A DNA stretch of 64,000 nucleotides from Rhodonellum sp041748555 (lineage in GTDB: Bacteria; Bacteroidota; Bacteroidia; Cytophagales; Cyclobacteriaceae), in the NCBI GenBank assembly GCA_041748555.1, contig JBGTDA010000043.1:3057-67056 (forward strand), given 5' to 3'. This document shows positions 9,099 through 17,075 of this stretch, piece by piece (position 1 is the stretch's first letter; each line of letters begins with the position of its first letter). The position numbers and the translations under genes are program-made. Below the pieces are notes generated by a model that saw only the letters and a list, made by a program, of their open reading frames with translations, did no database searches and was not told where the DNA came from.

Positions 9099-11854
9099 AA
9101 TCTGAAATTATAGGTTATGAAAGGAATGGGTTGTGCAAATATCGAAAGCTGATATCCCTGTAAGGTGCCGTTAACAGGTGTGAAATAAACCGAGTATGGG
9201 TTTTTCCTTCCCAGAAGGTTATATACACCAATTGACCAGGAAGAATGGGCCAATTTTCTCACCTTATGGTTTCCTTCTATATTGATAGAAAAATCAATTC
9301 TGAAATAATCCGGAATTCTATAGGCATTTCTTTCTGAAAAATAAACCCTTTCCGAGCCGGCATATTGGAATTTCGAAACCGGATAAGTTACAGGACGGCC
9401 TGTGCTGTAATTGGCATTCAAAGAGGTGCTCAATCTTTTGCTGAGCTCGTAATTCCCGACAACAACTACATTATGCGGCTGGTCAAAATTACTGGGATAG
9501 TAATCCCCTTTATTGATTTTTTCGGCAGTCTCGTCCGAAGCTGTCCTCAACAAGGATCTGGAATAAGTGTAGCTGATCCAACCGTTTAATTTACCCGTAT
9601 TCTTCTTCAGCATCACTTCAGCACCATAAGCGCGGCCATCGGTTTTAAGAATACTTTGTTCTATTTCGTTATTCAATATCAAAGAAGCACCTGACCGATA
9701 ATCAATCAGGTTTCGCATATTTCTATGATAAAGCTCCAAAGAAAATTCATATTGATCGATCTTTAAGTTTCGATAATAGCCGATCGAAACCTGATCACCC
9801 CATTGAGGCCGGATATTGGGATCACTGAGCTTCCAGGTGTCTGTTGGTGAAATTGCCGAGGTATTGGTCAGCAGATGGGTAAATTGCCGCATGGTGTTGT
9901 ATCCGGCTTTTATTGACGAGATGTTGTTTAAATTATACCTTCCCGAAACCCTGAATTCAGGTCCGTGATAGGTGTTGATGATATCCCCTTCACCATACGA
10001 TTTTTCTCCGGTTATTGTGGAGGGAGAAATCGGCCCACCGGGTTGATATGAATTAACCGTATTCGGACCGAGATAATTATAGATCACATACCGCAAGCCA
10101 AAGTCGACCGCCAATTGATCATTGATTTCGAAAGCATCTCCTATATAAAAAGCGGTTTCAAGTGCTTTTTCGGGATTTACTTCTTCAGGTATGACTATGG
10201 ATTCGGTCCCAAATGGATTAATATAACCCGGTCTGAAATTATACTGGATACTACTTGCTCCAAAGCTAAGGGTATGTTGCAGGTCCATTTCATAGGTGAA
10301 GTTTGCCCGGAGGTGATTCTGAAGAATCTCGAAACCAAAATCATATGCATTCAGAGGATTGTCTCTCCCTTCTATCCCAAACTGATACCGATCCTGACCC
10401 ACGATAAATTCTGCTTCCAGCCGTTCACTGAAGTAATGCGTCCAGGCCAGGTTTATATTTTGGTTCTTGTAATTGAATGCAGTGTCAGGATCGAACCTGA
10501 ATTGGTCCTGGCTCAAATAGCTGTTCAGCCGGATAATGTTTTTAGCGTTCAGCTTATGTTGGAAATTGAAATTAAAATCATAGAAGGAGGCTCGAGCATC
10601 ATTGAAATCAGTTTTTTCCTCCAAAAGATCCAATATCCAATCTGAATAGGTTGACCTGCCTCCGACGACAAAAGTTGTGTTTTTCCCAATAGGTCCTTCT
10701 ACAGTCAGCCGCCCTGTCATCAAGCCTATCCCGCCACTGACCTTGAATTTTTCTTTATCTCCATATTTTGCTTTAACATCCAATACCGAAGAAAGCCGCC
10801 CACCGTATTTGACCGGAATGCCACCTTTGTACAAGTCCACTTCCTCGACCATATCCGGGTTGAAGGCTGAGAACAAACCGAATAAATGGGAAGGATTGTA
10901 AATCGTGGCATTATTGAATAATATCAGATTTTGATCAGCTGCTCCACCTCTCACGTTGAAACCCACACTGGCTTCACCCACGGTTTTGACACCCGGAAGC
11001 GTAAGCAATCCTTTTAGGATGTCCACTTCACCCAAAATTGCCGGGATTTTTTTCATGGCTTTTATGGATAAACTCTGCACACCCATCTGTGGACGGGAAA
11101 TATTGGTCATCTTTTCCGAACTGACCACTATTTCCTTTAAGGAAATAATGTTTTCTTCTATGGAAATATCAAGTATTCCGTCTCCCTGAAGGCTTATTTG
11201 TCTTTGCTCCACAAATCCGCCCAGATTTTGGATGAAAATCGTATGTCTTCCTTTTGGAAGGTCTATAGAAAAAAATCCTTCTTCATTAGCAATTGCCCTT
11301 GTATAGTTGACTTTTTCAAAGACAACTGCACCATACACCGGATTTCCGGTTTCCAATCCGGTGATCTTTCCGCTTAATGATGCCGTGGAAGAGGAATTTT
11401 CTGACTGACTGCTGCCGAGGACATGTAGTTTGTTTCTTGAAAAGGCGCGTTCCGTGTCACTGATTCTACTGATGCTGTCCTCCTCATCCAGGGAATTTAC
11501 TGATTCGAAAAAATCCTTTGCCAATGACAATTCCAAAGGTTTACCCTTGGTGATAAAAACCCGATTTTGCTCATCAATGGTGTACTTGAGGTCGGTATTT
11601 TTAAATATACCTTCCAATATCTGGCTGATCGAATTGTCTTTGGCACTGATATTTACCTGAATGGAATCTACATCTGTTTTTTTGAAATAAAACCGGTAAT
11701 CAGTGGAAGATTCTATTTGGCTTGAAAATCTTGAAAAGCTTATTCCCGGAAATAAACCGCTGATCTTTTCCTCCTCCGGGATTTGTTGGGCAAAAACATT
11801 TCCGGAACCTATAGTCAAGGCCAAAAGCACCACACAAAATAATTTTCTGATCAT
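9095..11854 (-). CDS. TonB-dependent outer-membrane receptor with STN and carboxypeptidase-like N-terminal domains
   Basis: The protein has 919 residues. Domain order: signal peptide; STN-type domain (residues about 35-110, FSSQIESSTDYRFYFKKTD to YTIDEQNRVFI); carboxypeptidase-regulatory-like domain (about 160-240, GKITGLETGNPVYGAVVFE); plug (about 265-385, LGEVDILKGLLTLPGVKTVGE, NVRGGAADQNLILFNNATIY); and a long beta-barrel ending in aromatic FITYNFRF. It imports an unknown large substrate with TonB energy. The STN domain would allow signalling to an anti-sigma factor, but none is encoded in this operon. It overlaps both neighbours by 4 bases (11851-11854 and 9095-9098), so it is the core of a tightly coupled operon. 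Confidence 0.93.
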   Translation of the reverse strand: MIRKLFCVVLLALTIGSGNVFAQQIPEEEKISGLFPGISFSRFSSQIESSTDYRFYFKKTDVDSIQVNISAKDNSISQILEGIFKNTDLKYTIDEQNRVFITKGKPLELSLAKDFFESVNSLDEEDSISRISDTERAFSRNKLHVLGSSQSENSSSTASLSGKITGLETGNPVYGAVVFEKVNYTRAIANEEGFFSIDLPKGRHTIFIQNLGGFVEQRQISLQGDGILDISIEENIISLKEIVVSSEKMTNISRPQMGVQSLSIKAMKKIPAILGEVDILKGLLTLPGVKTVGEASVGFNVRGGAADQNLILFNNATIYNPSHLFGLFSAFNPDMVEEVDLYKGGIPVKYGGRLSSVLDVKAKYGDKEKFKVSGGIGLMTGRLTVEGPIGKNTTFVVGGRSTYSDWILDLLEEKTDFNDARASFYDFNFNFQHKLNAKNIIRLNSYLSQDQFRFDPDTAFNYKNQNINLAWTHYFSERLEAEFIVGQDRYQFGIEGRDNPLNAYDFGFEILQNHLRANFTYEMDLQHTLSFGASSIQYNFRPGYINPFGTESIVIPEEVNPEKALETAFYIGDAFEINDQLAVDFGLRYVIYNYLGPNTVNSYQPGGPISPSTITGEKSYGEGDIINTYHGPEFRVSGRYNLNNISSIKAGYNTMRQFTHLLTNTSAISPTDTWKLSDPNIRPQWGDQVSIGYYRNLKIDQYEFSLELYHRNMRNLIDYRSGASLILNNEIEQSILKTDGRAYGAEVMLKKNTGKLNGWISYTYSRSLLRTASDETAEKINKGDYYPSNFDQPHNVVVVGNYELSKRLSTSLNANYSTGRPVTYPVSKFQYAGSERVYFSERNAYRIPDYFRIDFSINIEGNHKVRKLAHSSWSIGVYNLLGRKNPYSVYFTPVNGTLQGYQLSIFAQPIPFITYNFRF

Positions 11855-12558
11855 TGGTTCTCTTCTTGATTATATTCCTGTATCAAAAATCCCAGATATG
11901 ATTCGGGGTCATTTCTAAAATTCAAGCTATTTTTCCTTATACGAGACTTAATAGCCTTTTTGTCCAGATCCAAAAATTTAAAAGCTTGCCTAGGCTTGTT
12001 TATCACTTCCAGTTTACCTCCATTTTGGATCAAAAAATCTGATTTTCCATAAAATTCGGCGGTGTAATTTCCTACTTCCCGTTTGGCTTTGGTCAGTTTG
12101 TAATGTTTGCGCAGGAGCTTGGCCTCCCCGGTTTCCAGAAGTTCGTATATCCCGTTTTTATGCTGTGTATAGCTAGGATTATCCTTTACTAAAACAAATT
12201 GTCGGTTATCCTTCAGGTTGATTTCAAAGGAATTTATTTTATCAGACCGAATGAGGATTTTTTGATTGTGCACCGGCTGGAAAGTTATCAACTCATCCGT
12301 AAAAATATTGTAAGAAAGCGGAACCCCGTTATAAGTGATCCCATTGATGGTAAGTTTGCCGGTTTCCAGGTTTCTGCTTTCCAGATGGGGATGACCTTCT
12401 ATTTCTTTAGGTGGATCCACATAATATCCGCCACTGACAATATCCTGAAACAAGGGGATATTTTTTAAATATAGATCTTCATAGTTCAGGCCTGATTGTG
12501 CAAGAGAGACAATTGAAAACTGAAAAATAAATATTAAAAGCAACAATCCAATTTTCAT
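11851..12558 (-). CDS. Secreted protein of unknown function heading the TonB receptor operon
   Basis: The longest frame starts at 12594, but the ATG at 12558 is directly followed by a good signal peptide (KIGLLLLIFIFQFSIVSLAQ), so I take that start (235 residues). The mature part shows alternating strands (KLTINGITYNGVPLSYNIF, KILIRSDKINSFEI) and a basic C-terminus. I do not recognise a family. Its stop overlaps the receptor start by 4 bases, so it is co-translated with the TonB receptor and is probably a periplasmic accessory factor of the same uptake or signalling system. Confidence 0.6.
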   Translation of the reverse strand: MKIGLLLLIFIFQFSIVSLAQSGLNYEDLYLKNIPLFQDIVSGGYYVDPPKEIEGHPHLESRNLETGKLTINGITYNGVPLSYNIFTDELITFQPVHNQKILIRSDKINSFEINLKDNRQFVLVKDNPSYTQHKNGIYELLETGEAKLLRKHYKLTKAKREVGNYTAEFYGKSDFLIQNGGKLEVINKPRQAFKFLDLDKKAIKSRIRKNSLNFRNDPESYLGFLIQEYNQEENQ

Positions 12559-12764
12559 AGAAGAGGTATTGGTATTTGTAAATTGAGCAAACAATATATC
12601 AATAAAATAAGGGTACAGACATAAAAGTTTAGGTATTTTATTTCAATGGTTCATAAATGTTTTCTACATGTTGTAAGTTTGGATCATCATAAATGCAAAA
12701 GGACCGCATTTTACATATCGGTTCAATCTCAAAAAATATATCCTAACACAAACATATTATCCGG

Positions 12765-13682
12765 ATGAGCAGCAGAAGAAACATGATAAAGACCATGGGC
12801 TTGGGAGCAGGATTGCTCGTGACCGCCGACTTGAAGGCCAAACCCTTCCCGCGCCAAGGCCGGTTCAGCTATTGTCTCAACACCAGTACCATCAGTGGTC
12901 AAAAACCAGGAGTTTGGAAATATATAGAAATTGCAGGAAATGCTGGGTATGATGGGATAGAATTGTGGATTGGAGATATTCAAGCTTATATTCAGGAAGG
13001 AAAATCGCTTTCAGACCTGAGAAAACATCTTTCTGATTCCGGGCTGAAGGTTGAAAATGCTATCGGATTTGCACCATGGATGGTCGATGACGAAGCCCAG
13101 CGCAAAGCAGGTTTTGAGCAGATGAAAAAGGAAATGGAGCTTTTGGCTGAGTTAGGTTGCGAAAGGGTGGCCGCCCCGGCGGCGGGAGTAAAAGCACCGT
13201 TGGATTTATTCAAAGCCGGCGAAAGATTCAAGGCTTTGTTGGATTTGGGCAGAAGTACAGGAGTGATGCCTCAGCTGGAATTTTGGGGAGCTTTTCCGTT
13301 TTTTCATCACCTTGGTCAGGTGCTGATGGTGGCAGCAGTGGCCGATGATCCCGATGCCAGGATTTTGCCCGATGTGTATCACCTTTATCGGGGAGATTCC
13401 GGGTATAACGGGCTTAAAATGTTGGACGGTAATCTGATCGAAATTTTTCACATGAATGATTTTGTTTCCGACATACCCCGGGAAAAACAAGAGGACAAAG
13501 ACCGTGTATATCCAGGTGATGGTGCGGCTCCAATGAAACAGATTCTGACCGACCTCAAAAAAATGGGTGGGGACAAAGTGCTTTCTTTAGAACTTTTCAA
13601 CAAGGATCTATGGGAGCAAGATCCACTTGAAATAGCAAAAACAGGTTTGGAAAAAATGAAATCCGCAGTGGCAGCCATCTGA
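12765..13682 (+). CDS. Tat-exported sugar-phosphate isomerase/epimerase-like TIM-barrel protein
   Basis: The protein has 305 residues. The N-terminus SSRRNMIKTMGLGAGLLV is a twin-arginine signal, implying export in folded form. The rest is a xylose-isomerase-like (AP endonuclease 2 type) TIM barrel: WKYIEIAGNAGYDGIELWIGD, LAELGCERVAAPAAG, QLEFWGAF, LPDVYHLYRGDSGYNG and IEIFHMNDF supply the usual acidic and histidine metal ligands. The closest general annotation is hydroxypyruvate isomerase or sugar-phosphate isomerase/epimerase family; the true substrate is unknown. It is a single gene followed by a bidirectional terminator shared with hflC. Confidence 0.8.
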   Translation: MSSRRNMIKTMGLGAGLLVTADLKAKPFPRQGRFSYCLNTSTISGQKPGVWKYIEIAGNAGYDGIELWIGDIQAYIQEGKSLSDLRKHLSDSGLKVENAIGFAPWMVDDEAQRKAGFEQMKKEMELLAELGCERVAAPAAGVKAPLDLFKAGERFKALLDLGRSTGVMPQLEFWGAFPFFHHLGQVLMVAAVADDPDARILPDVYHLYRGDSGYNGLKMLDGNLIEIFHMNDFVSDIPREKQEDKDRVYPGDGAAPMKQILTDLKKMGGDKVLSLELFNKDLWEQDPLEIAKTGLEKMKSAVAAI

Positions 13683-13707
13683 TAGGATTTGTTTTGTTTA
13701 TTTTATG

Positions 13708-13744
13708 AAAAAAGCCCACAGAGATAAAATCAATGTGGGCTTTT
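13708..13744. terminator. Bidirectional rho-independent terminator
   Basis: The stem AAAAGCCCACA / TGTGGGCTTTT has a 13-base loop and flanking A and T runs on both sides. It lies between the convergent isomerase-like gene and hflC and can serve both. Confidence 0.8.
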
Positions 13745-13802
13745 CCCGTCTTTCCATTAGAAAAACAAAAGCTACCGGCAGAAATGTAGATTAACATTTA
13801 TA

Positions 13803-14741
13803 TCAGTTCATCCTTTTCAAATATCTGAAGAATTCACTGTCAGTAGTAAGAATCAGGCTGGTGTTTTCATCCAGTGATTTTTCAAAACTTTCCATTGTCC
13901 TCAGGAATTTGTAAAGGTCAATGGATTGTCGGTTCCTGTTGTAAGCTCCGGCATAGATGGAAGTAGCCTGTGCGTCTGCGCGGCCACGGATTTCTTCTGC
14001 TGTCCGGACAGCTTCGGATTTGATCTTTGCAAGATCCCGTTCTTTGTCACCCTGGATTTTCAAAGCTTCCCCCTGACCTTCCGATCTGAACTGGTCAGCT
14101 ATTCGGTTTCTCTCACTTATCATCCGGTCATAAACCCGGTCCCTTACTTCGTCCACATAATTCATTTTCTTAAACCGGAAGTCAAGAATCCTCACTCCAA
14201 GATCAGAGGTCCTTTCATTGGCTTTTTGCAAAATGATGTTTTCAATGGCCTCCCGACCAACAGCAATATCCTCCAATACCTCAATTTCCTCCATAAAATC
14301 CTCAGTGATTTCAGGTTCTCTGTTGGTGGATCTTACGATATCCAAAAGCTCATGGCTAGCGATTGCATTTCTGGTTTCACCATCCAATATGTCATCCAAC
14401 CTGGATTGAGCTGATCGCTCGTCATTCAGACGGATAAAGAACTGAAGCGGATTGGTGATTTCCCAACGGGCATACGTATCCACGAAAATAAATTTCTTGT
14501 CTTTCGTCGGAACCTGGTTTCTGTCGCCGTCCCACTCGAGATATCTTTTATCGAAAAACTGTACCCGCTGAATGAACGGAATCTTAAACTGTAGCCCCGG
14601 TTCGGTTATGGGTTCACCTACCGGCTTTCCAAATTGGGTTACAATCGCCTGTTGGGTTTCATCCATTACATAAAAGCTGGTCCAACTCAAAATCACAAGG
14701 AGGGAGATGACAATTATTATTGCTGTTTTATTCTTTCTCAT
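13803..14741 (-). CDS. hflC: Protease modulator HflC (SPFH/prohibitin family)
   Basis: The protein has 312 residues with one N-terminal membrane anchor (AIIIVISLLVILSWTSFYVM). The SPFH domain follows (IVTQFGKPVGEPITEPGLQF, RYLEWDGDRNQVPTKDKKFI, DTYARWEITNP), then a coiled coil rich in Ala, Glu and Arg (SEGQGEALKIQGDKERDLAK) and the DLYKFLRTMESFEKSLDENT segment characteristic of HflC. With HflK it forms the membrane cage that modulates FtsH proteolysis. It overlaps hflK by 4 bases, so the pair is translationally coupled. Confidence 0.93.
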   Translation of the reverse strand: MRKNKTAIIIVISLLVILSWTSFYVMDETQQAIVTQFGKPVGEPITEPGLQFKIPFIQRVQFFDKRYLEWDGDRNQVPTKDKKFIFVDTYARWEITNPLQFFIRLNDERSAQSRLDDILDGETRNAIASHELLDIVRSTNREPEITEDFMEEIEVLEDIAVGREAIENIILQKANERTSDLGVRILDFRFKKMNYVDEVRDRVYDRMISERNRIADQFRSEGQGEALKIQGDKERDLAKIKSEAVRTAEEIRGRADAQATSIYAGAYNRNRQSIDLYKFLRTMESFEKSLDENTSLILTTDSEFFRYLKRMN

Positions 14742-15709
14742 GGTTTGATCTGCTTGTCAATGTTCAATAATGGGAGCACATTGTTTCCTTTTTCATCTAC
14801 GATGATTTTATTTCCCAATTTGGGAAGAATCCGCTCAATCGTTTCCAGATAGAGCCTTTGCTTGGTGACTTCAGGGGCTTTGATATATTCATCAAATACA
14901 GAAGTAAACCTGGCGGAATCTCCCTTCGCACCATTTACACGGGTAAGGGAGTAGGCTTCTGCCAATTGTATTGTTTCATCGGCCTCACCTCTTGCTCTTG
15001 GAATGATCCTGTTGTAGTCTGCTTCTGCCTGATTGATAAGGGTTTCTCTTTCCTGTTGGGCTTCATTGACGGCGTTAAATGATGGTTTAACAGGTTCGGG
15101 AGGATTTACATCCTGAAGCACCACCTGATCGATACGGATCCCGTTTTCATATTCATCGCAAAGTTTCTGTAGCAGCACTTCCACACTGGTGGATATTTCC
15201 TGTCTGCCCACAGTAAGCACTTCATTGACAGTTCTGTCACCGACTATCTTTCTCATTGCGGATTCGGACATGTCGCGAAGGGTTTTTTCAGGGTTTCTTA
15301 CCTTGAACAGATATTTGTAAGAATCAACGATCCTATACTGGACCACCCATTCCACATCTGTCAGGTTTAGGTCTCCGGTCAGCATCATGGATTCATCTCC
15401 AAACCCTGTTTTGGTATATTCCGTCCTTTGGCCTGCGGAAACAGTCCTAAAACCGAATTCCCGTTTCAGCTGTCTCTGCACAGGGATTTTATACATCTTT
15501 TCAATCCCGAAAGGTGCGATGAAATTCAAACCGGGTTGGAGAGTTCTGCTGTATTCTCCCAGCTGAACGACCACGCCTTCCTCCTCGGGACCCACCGTCT
15601 TCACAGCTGTGACTATCCCGAAAAGCAGGACAAAGCCCCAAATGATCCTGTTGAGGTATTTTTTGAGCCAATCCGGATCTATGTTGATTTTGTACTCGTT
15701 ATCTGACAT
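14738..15709 (-). CDS. hflK: FtsH protease activity modulator HflK (SPFH/prohibitin family)
   Basis: The protein has 323 residues: one membrane segment near residues 18-38, then the SPFH core (GPEEEGVVVQLGEYSRTLQPG, LTGDLNLTDVEWVVQYRI) and the HflK-specific QDVNPPEPVKPSFNAVNEAQ motif before the coiled coil. It lacks the glycine-rich cytoplasmic N-terminus of proteobacterial HflK, as is common in Bacteroidota. It is the first gene of the hflK-hflC operon, with a plausible promoter about 40 bases upstream. Confidence 0.93.
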   Translation of the reverse strand: MSDNEYKINIDPDWLKKYLNRIIWGFVLLFGIVTAVKTVGPEEEGVVVQLGEYSRTLQPGLNFIAPFGIEKMYKIPVQRQLKREFGFRTVSAGQRTEYTKTGFGDESMMLTGDLNLTDVEWVVQYRIVDSYKYLFKVRNPEKTLRDMSESAMRKIVGDRTVNEVLTVGRQEISTSVEVLLQKLCDEYENGIRIDQVVLQDVNPPEPVKPSFNAVNEAQQERETLINQAEADYNRIIPRARGEADETIQLAEAYSLTRVNGAKGDSARFTSVFDEYIKAPEVTKQRLYLETIERILPKLGNKIIVDEKGNNVLPLLNIDKQIKP

Positions 15710-15746
15710 TTATCTGTTATTTATTTTATCTGCCTAAAGATGATTA

Positions 15747-15776
15747 TAAAAATAGGTTGAATTTATGGATGACAAA
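15747..15776 (-). promoter_or_regulatory. Putative hflKC promoter
   Basis: On the minus strand TTTG (15776-15773), an 18-base spacer and TATTTTTA (15754-15747) approximate the Bacteroidota -33/-7 elements. The distance to the hflK ATG at 15709 fits a leader of about 30 bases. Confidence 0.4.
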
Positions 15777-16059
15777 TGGGTAGCGATGTTAAATTAAGCC
15801 ATTGTAAATGGATTTCCCTCGGAAAATTGAAAGAAAAACATTGCATCAAATTCAGATTCCCTAAAGAAACAGATGATTTAACAAGAGGATATATCAAAAG
15901 GTTTTCATAAAGAGGGGTGAATTAATAGGGATTTTGTTTGAAAATAGAAGGTTTTATAGAGGGTTTTTCCTATCCTCTGAATTCCCGGAAGAAAATAATT
16001 TTATACTTCTGATTAAAGATAGTGATCGTAATATCCGGAGTGTTATCCAATACTATCCA

Positions 16060-16099
16060 AAAAAACAAACCCTTCGAATGCATATCCAAAGGGTTTTTT
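16060..16099. terminator. Orphan rho-independent terminator
   Basis: The 8-bp stem AAACCCTT / AAGGGTTT (16067-16074, 16089-16096) is flanked by an A-rich run on the left and a T run on the right, so it could work in both directions. No intact gene ends at it. On the minus strand it lies just after the stop of the short relic frame at 16133-16228. Confidence 0.7.
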
Positions 16100-16132
16100 G
16101 TCCTAATAAGTAAGGAGTATTAGTTAAAGATT

Positions 16133-16228
16133 TTAGAAATCGGAACCGATATCTCCTTGGGCTACAATGGTAGCTAGATCATCAGGACTTAAATGAACTT
16201 TGACATGCCCATCGATGGTTAGAATCCC
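16133..16228 (-). pseudogene. Short coding-like frame, possible relic of a small peptide gene
   Basis: Thirty-one sense codons between two stops read GILTIDGHVKVHLSPDDLAT then IVAQGDIGSDF, without an ATG. The composition looks protein-like rather than random, and a terminator follows 34 bases after the stop. It could be the C-terminal part of a small peptide gene that has lost its start by frameshift, or chance. I recognise no family. Confidence 0.25.
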
Positions 16229-16284
16229 TTAAGATTATTAATTAAGGCATGATTTTGGTTTGAGTTTCGGAAACCCAAAAGAAT

Positions 16285-17067
16285 ATGTCTTCCAACTTTA
16301 CTTTTTTGAAAGGAACATCCCCCATTGTTTGTACGGCCATCCACGACGGACACGGTACACGAGATGAACTGAAGAATTTATTTAATCTCAGTGACTCAGA
16401 AAGATTGCGGGAAGAAGACCCGTTTACCTCAAAATGGGTCAATGTATCGGACAACCATATCATTGTTCACAGATCCCGATTTGAAACCGATTTAAACCGG
16501 CCTCGGGAGAAGGCCGTATACAAAAAACCTGAGGATGCCTGGGGATTGCAAGTTTGGAAAGGCGAGCTAAACGAGGAAGTTGTTAAGGAGTCACTGAATT
16601 TATACGACGATTTTTATAGTAGATGCAAATCATTCTTTGACAATTTGTTTATCTTAAATGAGAGAATCATTGTTTATGATATCCACACATATAACTATAG
16701 GCGAGAGGGAGTCGAAAAAGAAGCCGACCCAGCGAAAAACCCTGAAATAAATATCGGCACAAAAAATATGGACAGGGACCTATGGACTCCCATTATAAAG
16801 ACGGTTATAGATCATTTTTCAAATTTTAATTATAATGGGCGGCACCTGGATACCCGGGAAAACATAAAATTTACAGGTGGTCATTTTGGGCAATGGCTTT
16901 ATGAGCAGTATGGCAATAAGATATGTCCGATAAGCATCGAATTTAAAAAATTCTTTATGGATGAACACACAGGTCAAGGTTTTGACCAGGACATTCAACT
17001 TATCAATAAAATGCTCAATTCATCCAAACAACCTGTATTGAAGGCATTAAATGAAATAATTCTATAA
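16285..17067 (+). CDS. N-formylglutamate amidohydrolase-like zinc amidase
   Basis: The protein has 260 residues. Family motifs are visible in order: HDGHGTRDEL near residue 20 (the zinc-binding HxGxxxxxE arrangement), RSRFETDLNRPREKAVY (the conserved SRxxxDLNR block), VYDIHTYNYRR (second metal and catalytic histidine block), FTGGHFGQWL and ISIEFKKFFMDE. The family cleaves the amide of N-formyl-L-glutamate in histidine degradation, but no hut genes are nearby. Instead it begins an operon, 8 bases before a DUF1704 gene and upstream of an ATP-grasp ligase. An N-acyl amino acid or peptide substrate is therefore more likely here (inference). Confidence 0.85.
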   Translation: MSSNFTFLKGTSPIVCTAIHDGHGTRDELKNLFNLSDSERLREEDPFTSKWVNVSDNHIIVHRSRFETDLNRPREKAVYKKPEDAWGLQVWKGELNEEVVKESLNLYDDFYSRCKSFFDNLFILNERIIVYDIHTYNYRREGVEKEADPAKNPEINIGTKNMDRDLWTPIIKTVIDHFSNFNYNGRHLDTRENIKFTGGHFGQWLYEQYGNKICPISIEFKKFFMDEHTGQGFDQDIQLINKMLNSSKQPVLKALNEIIL

Positions 17068-17075
17068 ACATCAAT

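Larger units (their letters stand above)
15777..16284. other. Intergenic stretch with an orphan terminator and a small coding-like relic
   Basis: About 500 bases lie between the divergent hflK and the amidohydrolase gene. A 44-codon plus-strand frame (15776-15910) exists but has no support. The only clear elements are the terminator at 16060-16099, which belongs to no intact gene, and the short minus-strand frame at 16133-16228 described separately. The region reads as the remains of a lost small gene. Confidence 0.4.

Noticed and set aside
15776..15910. 44-codon plus-strand frame upstream of the amidohydrolase operon
   Set aside because: It overlaps the hflK promoter region, has no signal peptide, motif or promoter of its own, and its composition is not convincing.
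16285..17067. Assigning the amidohydrolase to histidine degradation (hutG)
   Set aside because: No other hut gene is in the window and the gene is embedded in an operon with unrelated enzymes.
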